Made by a program: the position numbers and the translations under genes. A DNA stretch of 64,000 nucleotides from F1-120-MAGs238 sp964484185 (GTDB lineage: Bacteria > Planctomycetota > Phycisphaerae > Phycisphaerales > UBA1924): NCBI GenBank assembly GCA_964484185.1, contig CAZAEQ010000022.1, positions 1-64,000 on the forward strand, read 5' to 3'. This document shows positions 43,424-52,201 of this stretch, one piece after another (positions within the stretch are counted from its first letter, which is position 1; each line of letters opens with the position of its first letter). A model generated the notes under the pieces. That model saw only the letters and a program-made list of their open reading frames with translations. It was not told where the DNA came from and ran no database searches.

Positions 43424-44770
43424 TCAAGATTGGAAGTCGTAGATGTTGCCAAGCGAGAGAATGCGTGACAGCTCATCCAGCGCTGCGCGCGAGCGGTGCA
43501 TCAATCCAGGGTCCTTGATCGAATCGGGAGTCAGCGTCTCTGGGTAGTGCTTCGTCACCCACGATTCAAGCGTCCGCAACCTCGCTTCATCCATGATGCA
43601 TGCGGGGTTGACCGCTTTGAGTTCTTCCGGTGTCAGTGGCACGCGCAGACGGAGGCAGGCGGGTCCGCCGCCATTTCGCATGGATTCACGTAGATTCTTG
43701 TAGATCACGCGCGAAATCGGGTTTGCTGTGTCAGCAATGACACGTTCAACCGTTGCTTTTACCGCCGGATTCTCTTCTGATTCGGTCGGGGCGACGAGTG
43801 CATACGTGCCGTCCGACAACGTCACTAGTTGGGAGTTAAACAGGTATGTCCTGACGGCTACGTCCAGCGGCACATCTTTCGCATGCACGCGCACCGGAGT
43901 GAACTTGGGCCCAACAACAGCCTGCAATGTGCTCACCAAACCTGCCGCATTAACAAACGCGTGCTCGTGATAGAAGAGCACTCTCCCATTTCCAACGCTC
44001 ACAACATCGTTGTGGAATGCTCCCGCATCAATCGCATTCGGATTCTGCTGCCAGAAGACACATTGTTCGGCCTTCAGTTCGTGCAGACGAGCCACGGCTT
44101 GCGATGCCTCCAGACTTTGGCGAGCGGGAAATTTCGCAGGCCGGGTGCCGGAGCGGTTCGCGTGGTGTACTCCGTAGATAAAAAGGTGGACACCGCGAGA
44201 ACCCGCGACCGTGTCATCGTACAACCGCGTGTGATTTGCCGCGCCTTCATCGCCAAACGCATCTGCCGCGGGCAGCGGCTCATGAACTGCAAACTTCGTG
44301 CGATCCGGAAAAATCGCTCGCAGCATTTTTGCAGTCTGCGATCCTTCTATGTATCGATGTACCATGGACCGAAGATTGGCGGAAGTCAGATGCACCTTGC
44401 CATCGGCGGTGTCCGCACTCGGCGCCACAGTTGCCGCATTCGCCGTCCACATGCACGACGCCGAACTCATCTGCGCCAGCAGAATCGGATCCTCTTTCGC
44501 AACCCGCTCCACAATCTGGTGATCGCTTCCAGTAAACCCAAGTGCCCGCAATCCCGGCAAAAACGGCCTTTCCTGCGGCGGGATCACGCCCTGCACCAAC
44601 CCCAACTCCATCAACTCCCGCATCTTGGCCAGCCCCTGCAACGCAGCATCTCGCGGCCGCGAAATCGCGCCGAGGTTTGACTCTGATGCGACATTGCCAA
44701 ACGAAAGCCCGGCGTAGTTGTGCGTCGGACCGACGAGACCATCGAAGTTGACTTCAATCAGTGGAGGCAT
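43424..44770 (-). CDS. astB: N-succinylarginine dihydrolase AstB
   Basis: AstB cleaves succinylarginine to succinylornithine, CO2 and ammonia. 448 residues, the normal length. Family features: VNFDGLVGPTHNYAGLSFGN at the start, SSASCMWTANAATVAPS, NHTRLYDDTVAG, the His of VHLFIYGVH, AGAFHNDVVSVGNGRVLFYH, MRNGGGPACLRLRVPL with the catalytic Cys. The other ast genes (astA, C, D, E) are not in the window, so it is a lone member of the arginine succinyltransferase pathway here. It may be part of a scattered pathway or act on another guanidino substrate. Confidence 0.95.
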   Translation of the reverse strand: MPPLIEVNFDGLVGPTHNYAGLSFGNVASESNLGAISRPRDAALQGLAKMRELMELGLVQGVIPPQERPFLPGLRALGFTGSDHQIVERVAKEDPILLAQMSSASCMWTANAATVAPSADTADGKVHLTSANLRSMVHRYIEGSQTAKMLRAIFPDRTKFAVHEPLPAADAFGDEGAANHTRLYDDTVAGSRGVHLFIYGVHHANRSGTRPAKFPARQSLEASQAVARLHELKAEQCVFWQQNPNAIDAGAFHNDVVSVGNGRVLFYHEHAFVNAAGLVSTLQAVVGPKFTPVRVHAKDVPLDVAVRTYLFNSQLVTLSDGTYALVAPTESEENPAVKATVERVIADTANPISRVIYKNLRESMRNGGGPACLRLRVPLTPEELKAVNPACIMDEARLRTLESWVTKHYPETLTPDSIKDPGLMHRSRAALDELSRILSLGNIYDFQS

Positions 44771-44787
44771 GTGTATCTCTGCCCATT

Positions 44788-45174
44788 TTAGGTCGTGCTC
44801 GGCGCGGTCTCTTTCGTTGCGTCAATCTTCGCGCGATCGAAGTCCAAACCGCATTCGGGACAACGCGTTCCCGTAACTTCGCGCAACCCGTAGTCGCAAC
44901 GTACACAGTTGTGCTCAATTCGCCGCAGAATCCATTTGGTGAGTGCTCCCCCGCCTCGGATAAGGTAAATCCCGAATGCAAGTTTCAAGACATACGGAAA
45001 TATACTCACAAGTGCAGCAAAGAGGATGGAGCCGGGGTTCGGATACTGACCGCCTAGGTAGGGCAGTTGTTGAATGGCCCAACTCACGTAATAAAGAGAC
45101 TCGCTGACTGCTGTCGCCAGGAAGTAGAGCCCCATGCAGAACAGCAATATACGAAACCAACGGAAGTCGGTCAT
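44788..45174 (-). CDS. Small membrane protein with C-terminal zinc ribbon
   Basis: 128 residues. Two or three hydrophobic segments (ILLFCMGLYFLATAVSESLY, ILFAALVSIFPYVLKLAFGI) precede a zinc ribbon CVRCDYGLREVTGTRCPECG, the CxxCxYxLRxxxxxxCPECG pattern often seen in planctomycete proteins. The function is unknown. Its ATG overlaps the stop of the upstream small membrane protein by four bases (ATGA), so both are made from one transcript. Confidence 0.75.
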   Translation of the reverse strand: MTDFRWFRILLFCMGLYFLATAVSESLYYVSWAIQQLPYLGGQYPNPGSILFAALVSIFPYVLKLAFGIYLIRGGGALTKWILRRIEHNCVRCDYGLREVTGTRCPECGLDFDRAKIDATKETAPSTT

Positions 45175-45488
45175 GTCGATTTCTCACTAAAAATTGGACG
45201 AAGCACCTTGGGTACTGGTGAACGCATGAAAACAACAATCGCGGCAATCGCGACAATTGACAAAACGGGCTTAGCTTGCTCCAATGCGCCCCCACTAACC
45301 GTCTCCCGGATTCCGACACCAACTGCGTCAAATATGCCACCAGTCGTGCCTTCTACGGGCCCCAAATTGTTAACAACTGATCGCGCCAGACTGAGTAAAT
45401 ACCTCAACACCTGTGTCCCGCACATCCCGATCACCCAGATCGAAATCAACGCCTTATACAGCCCAACATGTGCCCGCGGCGGAATCAT
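45171..45488 (-). CDS. Small membrane protein of unknown function
   Basis: 105 residues with two hydrophobic segments (LYKALISIWVIGMCGTQVLR and KPVLSIVAIAAIVVF) around a Gly-rich middle. I do not recognise the family. It overlaps the downstream zinc-ribbon membrane protein gene as ATGA and is divergent from alaS, 130 bp away. The pair probably forms a small membrane complex or has linked function, which is inference from the overlap only. Confidence 0.65.
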   Translation of the reverse strand: MIPPRAHVGLYKALISIWVIGMCGTQVLRYLLSLARSVVNNLGPVEGTTGGIFDAVGVGIRETVSGGALEQAKPVLSIVAIAAIVVFMRSPVPKVLRPIFSEKST

Positions 45489-45618
45489 GTCGCCACTCTA
45501 GCAGAAACTCTGCCAACCCCGCCGCCCACCCGCCCACTTTCCTATCCTTGCCCACGACCCACCGGCTGCACGGAAGCCCGGTGGTCGCACCTTGGATGTC
45601 CTATTTAGGTCCCTCAGT

Positions 45619-48492
45619 ATGACTATGAGAGCTTCAGAAATTCGCAAGACCTTCATCGACTTCTTCGCGAGTAAGCCTCGCGCTGGCGATGGTCACACAT
45701 TTGTCCCTTCATCTCCCAGCGTGCCGCACGATGACCCGACGCTGCTTTTCACCAATGCCGGCATGAATCAGTTCAAGCCGATCTTCCTGGGCCAGGCTGA
45801 TCCAAGCACGCCGCTGGGCAAGCTCAAGCGGGCGGCTAATAGCCAGAAATGCATCCGTGCTGGTGGCAAGCATAACGATCTTGAAGATGTTGGCAAAGAC
45901 ACCTATCACCATACCTTCTTTGAAATGCTCGGCAACTGGTCATTCGGCGATTATTTCAAAGAAGAGTCGATCAGCTGGGGGTGGGAACTTTTGACCAAGG
46001 TCTATGGCGTCAAGCCTGATCGTCTGTACGCGACATACTTCCAGGGCAACCCTGCGCAAGGTCTCGAGCCCGACATCGAGGCGCGCGATATCTGGCGCAG
46101 ATTCCTCCCCGACACGCACATTCTCCCCGGCAACATGAAGGACAATTTCTGGGAAATGGGTGACACCGGTCCCTGCGGTCCCTGCTCAGAAATTCACTAT
46201 GACCGGATCGGGGATCGCGATGCATCTTCGCTTGTGAATAAGAGCGATCCGGATGTTCTTGAAATCTGGAATCACGTTTTTATTCAGTTCAACCGCGAGG
46301 CTGATGGCTCACTGCGTCCGCTGCCCGCCAAGCACGTTGACACGGGTATGGGCTTTGAACGACTCACTTCGGTCCTGCAAAACGTCCGCAGCAATTACGA
46401 TACCGATATCTTCGCGCCGATCTTCATGGAGATCGAACATCTCACAGGCGCTCGCGCGTATTCGGGTCGCCTCGGCGCTGCCGACAAAGACCAAGTCGAC
46501 ATGGCCTATCGCGTGATTGCCGATCACATCCGCACACTCACGATCGCGGTGACCGATGGCGCTCTTCCCAGCAACGTTGGGCGCGGCTATGTACTCCGCC
46601 GCATCCTCCGCCGCGGCGTGCGCTACGGCCGCCAGATGCTCAATGCACGCACCGGCTTCTTCAGCCAGCTCGTTCCCGTCGTCGTCAACACGATGGGCGA
46701 TGCTTTCCCAGAACTGAAGAAAAACCCGCAGAAAGTCATCGATATCTTAAAGGATGAGGAAGAGTCTTTCGGCCGCACGCTCGACCGCGGCATTAAGCTC
46801 TTTGCCGAAGTCGCCGGCACCGCGAAACAACAAACCATTTCCGGCACCGATGCTTTCAAGCTTTACGACACATTCGGCTTTCCCATCGATCTCACCGCCC
46901 TCATGGCCGAAGAACGCGGCATGAAGGTCGATATGGATGGTTACGAAGCTGAGCGCAAAAAAGCCGAAGAACTCTCCCGCACCGGCGGCAAGACCTCCGA
47001 AACCAAGGAACTCACGCTCAATGGCGAAGCCGTTGACAAGCTTAAAAAGATGCACATTGCGACGACGCACGATGACGAAAAATTCCTCAATCGTGATCTG
47101 AGCGCCCGCGTCCTGGCCATCTGGAACGGCGACAACTTTGACAACTACGTACGTGCCTCCGGCGCGATCGGCCATCCTGTCGGCATCATCCTCGACCGCA
47201 CCAACATGTACGCCGAAATGGGCGGCCAGGAAGCAGATCACGGCAAGATCATTTCCATTAACGAACACACTCACCCTGGCGAATTCAAAGTCGAAGGTGT
47301 GAAAGCGTTCGCGGGCTACGTCATGCATATTGGCCGCGTAAGTCACGGCGAAATCAAGGTTGGCGAAAAGATCCAATGCAAGGTCGATCACAATCGCCGC
47401 GGTCCGATTCAAGCGAACCACACCGCAACGCACATCATGAACTTCGGACTCCGCAAAGTGCTCGGCGATCATGTTGATCAAAAGGGCTCGCTCGTCGCCA
47501 TCGATCGCCTTCGTTTCGACTTCGTCCACAATCAACCTGTCGCACCCGCTGAACTTGCCAAAGTTGAAGAAGAAGTAAGGCACCAGATCGCGCAAGACCT
47601 CACGGTCTTTACGCAGGTTGCTCCACTTGCGCCAGCCAAATCCATCAAGGGGCTTCGCGCAGTATTCGGCGAGCATTACCCCGATCCAGTCCGTGTCGTG
47701 TCCATTGGGCAGCCAGTGGGGGAACTGCTCGAATCTCCTGACAGCGATATGTGGGCTGAGCTTTCCATCGAGTTCTGCGGCGGCACCCACGTTTCAACCA
47801 CCAAAGAAATCGCCAGCTTCGCGATCCTGGGCGAAGAGGCCGTTGCAAAAGGCATCCGCCGCGTAGTTGCGGTAACCGGCACGCTTGCCAACGCTGCGAT
47901 TCTGGCCGCCGATCAGATGGCAGCGCGTCTTCACACAGCAGCCGGTTTCGACGATACCAGGCTCGCCGCCGAACTTCCCGAACTCATTTCTGCACTCGAC
48001 CAGATCACCATGCCTGCAAGTCGCCGCGCAGCCTTGCGTGCTGAACTTGCCGGATTGCAGGAACGAATAAAGGCAGCCCAGAAGAAGGCCTCGGATGCAA
48101 CTGCAGGCGAAGCAACAAAGATCGCCCGCGCCATCGCAGAGTCAGCCAAGACCAGCATGGAGCAAGTCATCGCATCGTCTATTGATGTCGGGGAAGATCG
48201 CAATGCGCTCAACGCCGCACTCAAGACCATTCGTGATATTTGTCCAAAGTCAGCGGTGCTGCTTTTGAGCTCAGATGCCGCCGCTGGGAAAGTTTCAATC
48301 GTGTGTGCTGTCCCTCCAGAGATGATCGCGCGCGGTCTGAAGGCGGGGGACTGGCTTAAGGAAGTCGCAGCAGTGGTGGGTGGGAAGGGTGGCGGCAAGC
48401 CCGACTCAGCTCAAGGTGGCGGCACCGATACGTCCAAGGTCAAAGAAGCACTAGCCACGGCTCGGACGACTGCAATCAAACTTCTCAAGTAA
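45619..48492 (+). CDS. alaS: Alanyl-tRNA synthetase
   Basis: 957 residues from the ATG at 45619 (a second ATG at 45625 is equally possible). The class II core is clear: MRASEIRKTFIDFF, PTLLFTNAGMNQFKPIFLG, HHTFFEMLGNWSFGDYFKEE, NMKDNFWEMGDTGPCGPCSE and PSNVGRGYVLRRILRRGVRY. The editing domain has HTATHIMNFGLRKVLGDH and the zinc-type CGGTHVSTT. The C-terminal coiled-coil and C-Ala domains follow, ending with a Gly-rich KGGGKPDSAQGGGTD segment as usual. No T-box-like leader is visible in the 130 bp upstream. Confidence 0.97.
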   Translation: MTMRASEIRKTFIDFFASKPRAGDGHTFVPSSPSVPHDDPTLLFTNAGMNQFKPIFLGQADPSTPLGKLKRAANSQKCIRAGGKHNDLEDVGKDTYHHTFFEMLGNWSFGDYFKEESISWGWELLTKVYGVKPDRLYATYFQGNPAQGLEPDIEARDIWRRFLPDTHILPGNMKDNFWEMGDTGPCGPCSEIHYDRIGDRDASSLVNKSDPDVLEIWNHVFIQFNREADGSLRPLPAKHVDTGMGFERLTSVLQNVRSNYDTDIFAPIFMEIEHLTGARAYSGRLGAADKDQVDMAYRVIADHIRTLTIAVTDGALPSNVGRGYVLRRILRRGVRYGRQMLNARTGFFSQLVPVVVNTMGDAFPELKKNPQKVIDILKDEEESFGRTLDRGIKLFAEVAGTAKQQTISGTDAFKLYDTFGFPIDLTALMAEERGMKVDMDGYEAERKKAEELSRTGGKTSETKELTLNGEAVDKLKKMHIATTHDDEKFLNRDLSARVLAIWNGDNFDNYVRASGAIGHPVGIILDRTNMYAEMGGQEADHGKIISINEHTHPGEFKVEGVKAFAGYVMHIGRVSHGEIKVGEKIQCKVDHNRRGPIQANHTATHIMNFGLRKVLGDHVDQKGSLVAIDRLRFDFVHNQPVAPAELAKVEEEVRHQIAQDLTVFTQVAPLAPAKSIKGLRAVFGEHYPDPVRVVSIGQPVGELLESPDSDMWAELSIEFCGGTHVSTTKEIASFAILGEEAVAKGIRRVVAVTGTLANAAILAADQMAARLHTAAGFDDTRLAAELPELISALDQITMPASRRAALRAELAGLQERIKAAQKKASDATAGEATKIARAIAESAKTSMEQVIASSIDVGEDRNALNAALKTIRDICPKSAVLLLSSDAAAGKVSIVCAVPPEMIARGLKAGDWLKEVAAVVGGKGGGKPDSAQGGGTDTSKVKEALATARTTAIKLLK

Positions 48493-48581
48493 TCGGTAAC
48501 TGTGGTTCTCTGTGCTACCACAATGCTAACAGATTGCAGGGACATCCGGCGGGTTAGCTTTGCAAAGGTGACAGGAGCCCA

Positions 48582-48935
48582 ATGACTGATGGCCAAAAAT
48601 CGAGTGGTAAGGACAACGCCGAGGACTCACGCCCCAAAGGCGGCCAGTTTTTGCCCCCACCGGAGATGCCCGAAGTGCTGCGAGCGGGTCCTCGGCCTGC
48701 TGAGAAGCCTCGTTCAAAGCCCATTGGGGCGGCATTGGGTGATATCGCTCGGCCGCTGGCAATCGGAATTGATTTCTTAGCCACCATTGGTGCAGCGGGC
48801 CTTATCGGTTGGGGCCTAGACCGTTGGCTGGGATGGAACCCTTATGGAATTGTGGTTGGAATCACACTGGGTTTCGTAGCAGGGACAGTCCGACTCATTC
48901 AGCGATTAGGGCGCGATGACCCGCCGCGTAAATGA
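48582..48935 (+). CDS. AtpZ/AtpI-type F0F1 ATP synthase accessory membrane protein
   Basis: 117 residues with a Pro-rich cytoplasmic N-terminus and two membrane helices: PLAIGIDFLATIGAAGLIGWG and YGIVVGITLGFVAGTVRLI. The GxxxDxxLGxxPxxxxxGxxxGxxAG pattern (GWGLDRWLGWNPYGIVVGIT) is typical of the AtpZ/AtpQ/AtpI accessory group that precedes ATP synthase genes and helps c-ring assembly or magnesium supply. It is the first gene of the atp cluster, after alaS by 89 bp. Confidence 0.82.
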   Translation: MTDGQKSSGKDNAEDSRPKGGQFLPPPEMPEVLRAGPRPAEKPRSKPIGAALGDIARPLAIGIDFLATIGAAGLIGWGLDRWLGWNPYGIVVGITLGFVAGTVRLIQRLGRDDPPRK

Positions 48936-48958
48936 GCTGACGAGGCGAACTTAACTAC

Positions 48959-49549
48959 TTGCGGCTGTCGGTCCTCGCCTGTGAGGGGCTGGTGGAGTAT
49001 CATTCCGCCCTTTACGGGACGAACCCGTACGGATTCCTATCTGGCGGTGTTGGAGCAACCTTGTTGGCAGAACCTAGTTACAAAATCCCGCGGGGTCTGT
49101 ACGCAGCGATCATGGTCTGCGGCGTTGCTCTGTCCGTGATTTTGGGTGTCGCGATCGCGGCACAACAGGAAGGTGCTGCAGGGACCCTGCTTTCAATTGG
49201 AATCGCCCTCGGTTTGTGCGGTTCGATTGCATTGGTTGCCTTGGTCGGCCCGCCGCTGGTAACGACAGAACGTTTTGGACTGGTAGTACTTGGTAGCACC
49301 GCGGCCAGGACAATGGTTTCGGTCCTATTGATCCTGGTACTAACGCAGGTGCAAGGGCTCGCAAAGCGGCCAGTTGCATATGGAGTGATGTCGGGCACGT
49401 TTGTGTTGCTGATTATTGAAGCCGCCGCGGCGGTTTGGCTTCTGGCGCGAATCGATCGTGCACGGGTCTTGCGCGTTGAATTGCATTCAAATCAAAACGG
49501 TAAACCTCCGGCGACAGTCGTGGGTGTTTCGGATGGGAGTAGAGCGTAA
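48959..49549 (+). CDS. AtpI-like four-helix membrane protein of the ATP synthase cluster
   Basis: Up to 196 residues with four membrane segments (YAAIMVCGVALSVILGVAIA, LLSIGIALGLCGSIALVALV, MVSVLLILVLTQ, GVMSGTFVLLIIEAAAAVWL). The position between the AtpZ-like gene and atpB is that of atpI (subunit I) and the topology agrees; sequence identity to known AtpI is weak by eye. The start is uncertain: TTG at 48959, a GTG near 48990, or a TTG at 49061/49064 that follows GGAG. Its TAA stop and the atpB ATG overlap by one base (TAATG), so expression is coupled to atpB. Confidence 0.7.
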   Translation: MRLSVLACEGLVEYHSALYGTNPYGFLSGGVGATLLAEPSYKIPRGLYAAIMVCGVALSVILGVAIAAQQEGAAGTLLSIGIALGLCGSIALVALVGPPLVTTERFGLVVLGSTAARTMVSVLLILVLTQVQGLAKRPVAYGVMSGTFVLLIIEAAAAVWLLARIDRARVLRVELHSNQNGKPPATVVGVSDGSRA

Positions 49550-50466
49550 TGGCGAATCTAGCAGGTGTACTCGCGTTTGCAAATCCCGCTGAACACGTGT
49601 ACAACCACGTGTACCTCAAGAGTGCTGATGGAACGTGGCTCTGGTCCGGCAATCAGGGCAACCTGGTGCTAAGCGCGTTGATTCTAATCGGCGTCGGAGC
49701 GTGGGCCGCAAAGAAGATCGGCACGGGGCCGGCTTCCGAGGGGACAAGTCGTTACGTCACCAGCAATAAGTTCGCACACATGATCGAAGTCATCTGTGTG
49801 TACATGCGAGATGAAGTTGCCCAGCCGCTCCTGGGCAGCCGCACAGCCAAGCTGATGCCGTTTCTCTGGACGATTTTCTTCTTTATTCTTGTGAATAACT
49901 TGCTGGGCCTGGTGCCGATTCTGGACGTCATTCACCTGTTTTCGCCCAGCCTCAAGGCGAGCCATGCAACACCAATTGGTGGTACCGCCACGCAGAATAT
50001 CTGGGTGACCGGAGTCCTCGCGCTGATTGCCGCAGTGTTCTTTAATGTGGTTGCAGTTCGCAGGCTTGGAATCGGGGGATATCTCAAGCACTTGACCGCT
50101 GGTGCGCCGTTCCCGGCTTCGGTACTTCTGTTTGTACTCGAACTCGCCAGTCAACTTGTCATCAAGCCATTTGCGTTGGCGATGCGTTTGTTTGCAAACA
50201 TGACAGCTGGTCACATTCTTCTCGCAACGCTGATCGGTTTTGCGGGATCAGTGGTGAAGGAGAGCCTGGTTGTCCAGGGCCCGGTGACGCTCATTGCAAT
50301 CATCGGCGGGTTTGGAATTATGCTGCTTGAGCTCTTCGTAGCGTTCATGCAGGCCTTTGTATTCACATTTCTTACAACTGTGTTCATCGCGTTGATGGAC
50401 CATCATGAAGAGCATGGCCATGAGCACGAGCATGGGCATGCCAACGGTCACGAGCACGCACACTGA
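49549..50466 (+). CDS. atpB: ATP synthase F0 subunit a
   Basis: 305 residues. The essential Arg of the proton channel is in MRLFANMTAGHILLATLIGF, preceded by ELASQLVIKPFALA; further helices include PFLWTIFFFILVNNLLGLVP and FVAFMQAFVFTFLTTVFIAL. The C-terminus is a His-rich tail, HHEEHGHEHEHGHANGHEH, which could bind metal and is not part of the normal fold. The ATG overlaps the previous stop as TAATG. Confidence 0.95.
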   Translation: MANLAGVLAFANPAEHVYNHVYLKSADGTWLWSGNQGNLVLSALILIGVGAWAAKKIGTGPASEGTSRYVTSNKFAHMIEVICVYMRDEVAQPLLGSRTAKLMPFLWTIFFFILVNNLLGLVPILDVIHLFSPSLKASHATPIGGTATQNIWVTGVLALIAAVFFNVVAVRRLGIGGYLKHLTAGAPFPASVLLFVLELASQLVIKPFALAMRLFANMTAGHILLATLIGFAGSVVKESLVVQGPVTLIAIIGGFGIMLLELFVAFMQAFVFTFLTTVFIALMDHHEEHGHEHEHGHANGHEHAH

Positions 50467-50557
50467 TGCGTTGCAGACGGTCCGAGCTTTTCCTGCCTTC
50501 GGGCTTGAAGGGTGTCACTACTAGTGCGAGTTTGTGTTTCTCTGGAAAGAGGTATCT

Positions 50558-50857
50558 ATGAAGAGTCTCATCACGTTCGTGGCATCCGCCGCTATGCTCG
50601 CTCTCCCAGCTGTTGCCCAGGCCGCCGATGGCGTTGCGACCGGTGCATCAACTGGTAAGGGCCTGGCCGTTATCGGTGGTGGTCTCGCCGTTCTTGGCGC
50701 TGGCGTCGGCATCGGCTTGATCGGCAAGGGTGCAACTGAGTCAATCGCTCGTCAGCCTGAAGTGGCCGGCAAGGTTCAGACCGCCGCCATCATTCTCGCA
50801 GTGTTCATCGAAGGCGCAACTCTGTTCGCAGTCGTTGCGGGCTTCCTCGCTGCCTGA
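50558..50857 (+). CDS. atpE: ATP synthase F0 subunit c with N-terminal signal peptide
   Basis: 99 residues from the ATG at 50558 (GAAAGAGGT upstream). Unlike most c subunits it begins with a cleavable-looking leader, MKSLITFVASAAMLALPAVAQA, before the two-helix hairpin. Helix 1 has GGGLAVLGAGVGIGLIGKGA, the polar loop is ESIARQPEV and helix 2 has the ion-binding Glu in ILAVFIEGATLFAVV. The residues after that Glu are Gly-Ala-Thr, without the Ser-Thr pair seen after the Glu in Na+-binding c rings, which favours H+ coupling. Confidence 0.95.
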   Translation: MKSLITFVASAAMLALPAVAQAADGVATGASTGKGLAVIGGGLAVLGAGVGIGLIGKGATESIARQPEVAGKVQTAAIILAVFIEGATLFAVVAGFLAA

Positions 50858-50931
50858 TATTCCAGTTTTCGCAGGCCCCGGCGGAAACGCCGCGGCACTG
50901 CATTTGAACCCTTTCCAGACCGGAGATTGAA

Positions 50932-51513
50932 ATGAAAACATTCAACACGTCTTTCGCCCTTGCTGTCACACTCGCTGCTGCTTCCACCTCCCTTGCAGCC
51001 GAGGAGGTCGGTGCAATTCCGAGTCAGGCACAGGGAATCGCCACAGGTGTTACCGCACTCGTGGTGTTCGCAATCGTTGCCGTCTTCCTGCAAGTAGTGG
51101 TGTGGCCCAAGATCTCCAAGGGGCTCTCCGACCGCGAGAACAAGATCCGCGAGGAAATTGAAAGCGCTGAGATGGCGCGCAGTCAGGCCAAGGATGCACT
51201 CGAGCAGTACAGCAAGTCACTCGCTGACGCCCGCGCTGAAGCACAGAAAATGATCGACACCACCAAGGCGGCTCAGTCCGCCCTCGCCGCCGAATTGCGT
51301 GCGAAGGCTGATGTTGAACTTTCTGCTCTTCGCGATCGCGCCATGAAAGACATCGATGCCGCCCGCAAAGCCGCCGTCGCCGAAATCTACAACGAGACTG
51401 CGATGCTCGCTTCCAACGTCGCCGCCAAGATTCTCAAGCGTGAAATCAACGCAGGCGATCAGAACCGCCTCGTCGAGGAATCGCTGGGCGAAATGCAAGC
51501 GCTTCGGAACTAA
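50932..51513 (+). CDS. atpF: ATP synthase F0 subunit b with N-terminal signal peptide
   Basis: 193 residues. A leader, MKTFNTSFALAVTLAAASTS, precedes the usual membrane helix ALVVFAIVAVFLQVVVWPKI. The rest is the long right-handed coiled coil of the peripheral stalk: ISKGLSDRENKIREEIESAE, then KDALEQYSKSLADARAEAQK. The end ARKAAVAEIYNETAMLASN and AAKILKREINAGDQ is typical for the delta-binding part. It follows atpE by 74 bp and precedes atpH by 38 bp. Confidence 0.94.
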   Translation: MKTFNTSFALAVTLAAASTSLAAEEVGAIPSQAQGIATGVTALVVFAIVAVFLQVVVWPKISKGLSDRENKIREEIESAEMARSQAKDALEQYSKSLADARAEAQKMIDTTKAAQSALAAELRAKADVELSALRDRAMKDIDAARKAAVAEIYNETAMLASNVAAKILKREINAGDQNRLVEESLGEMQALRN

Positions 51514-51551
51514 GTCAACCCGCACTCTTAACCGCCACCGGAGACTCACTT

Positions 51552-52160
51552 ATGTCAAGCACAGATAGCCAAGCCGATGCAGGGGCCCTGATCTACGCCA
51601 AGGCGCTCTTTTCACTCGCTGAAAAAAGTGGTGGTAAAGAAGCGATCGATCAGACCAACAGCGAGATCGAAGCAATCATCGAAATCGCACGCGCGGACAA
51701 GATGTTCAATGAGTTTCTGTCCAGCCGCGTGTTCCCAGCCAAGCGCCGCGCTGTCAGCCTCAAGAAGATTTTTGAAGGTAAGGTCTCTGATCTCACCTTG
51801 CGTTTCCTTCAGGTTCTCAATCGCAAAAATCGCCTGGGATATCTCGGTTCCATCGCAGCCGCCTTTGACCAGCTTGTGCAGGAGTCGTTCGGCCGCGTCG
51901 AGGCCGATGTCTACACCGCACAAGTTGCCAGCCCCGCTGAATTGAAACTCATCAATGAACGATTGAACTCCGCGATGAAGAAGGAAGTGGTTCTTCATCC
52001 CTACACCGATCCATCCATGATTGGCGGCGTAAAAGTTCAAATCGGCGATCAACTCATCGATGCCTCCGTGGCAACCCAGCTCCGCCGCATGCGTGAAAAA
52101 CTCATGCTCGAAGGCGCTTCCAAGCTTCGTTCAAAAATCGATTCCATCCTCACCGCCTGA
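51552..52160 (+). CDS. atpH: ATP synthase F1 subunit delta
   Basis: 202 residues. The N-terminal helical bundle starts GALIYAKALFSLAEKSGGKE, and the C-terminal signature VEADVYTAQVASPAELKLIN, followed later by DPSMIGGVKVQIGDQLIDAS, is diagnostic of delta/OSCP. It links the b stalk to F1. This is the last ATP synthase gene at the locus: atpA, atpG, atpD and atpC are not downstream, where pgk stands instead. Confidence 0.95.
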   Translation: MSSTDSQADAGALIYAKALFSLAEKSGGKEAIDQTNSEIEAIIEIARADKMFNEFLSSRVFPAKRRAVSLKKIFEGKVSDLTLRFLQVLNRKNRLGYLGSIAAAFDQLVQESFGRVEADVYTAQVASPAELKLINERLNSAMKKEVVLHPYTDPSMIGGVKVQIGDQLIDASVATQLRRMREKLMLEGASKLRSKIDSILTA

Positions 52161-52201
52161 GCCAGGGCCTCACTCAAATTTGACTTTCCGGGGAACACAC
52201 C

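Noticed and set aside
46747..47790. Minus-strand open frame of 347 codons over alaS
   Set aside because: Antisense shadow of the conserved alaS gene.
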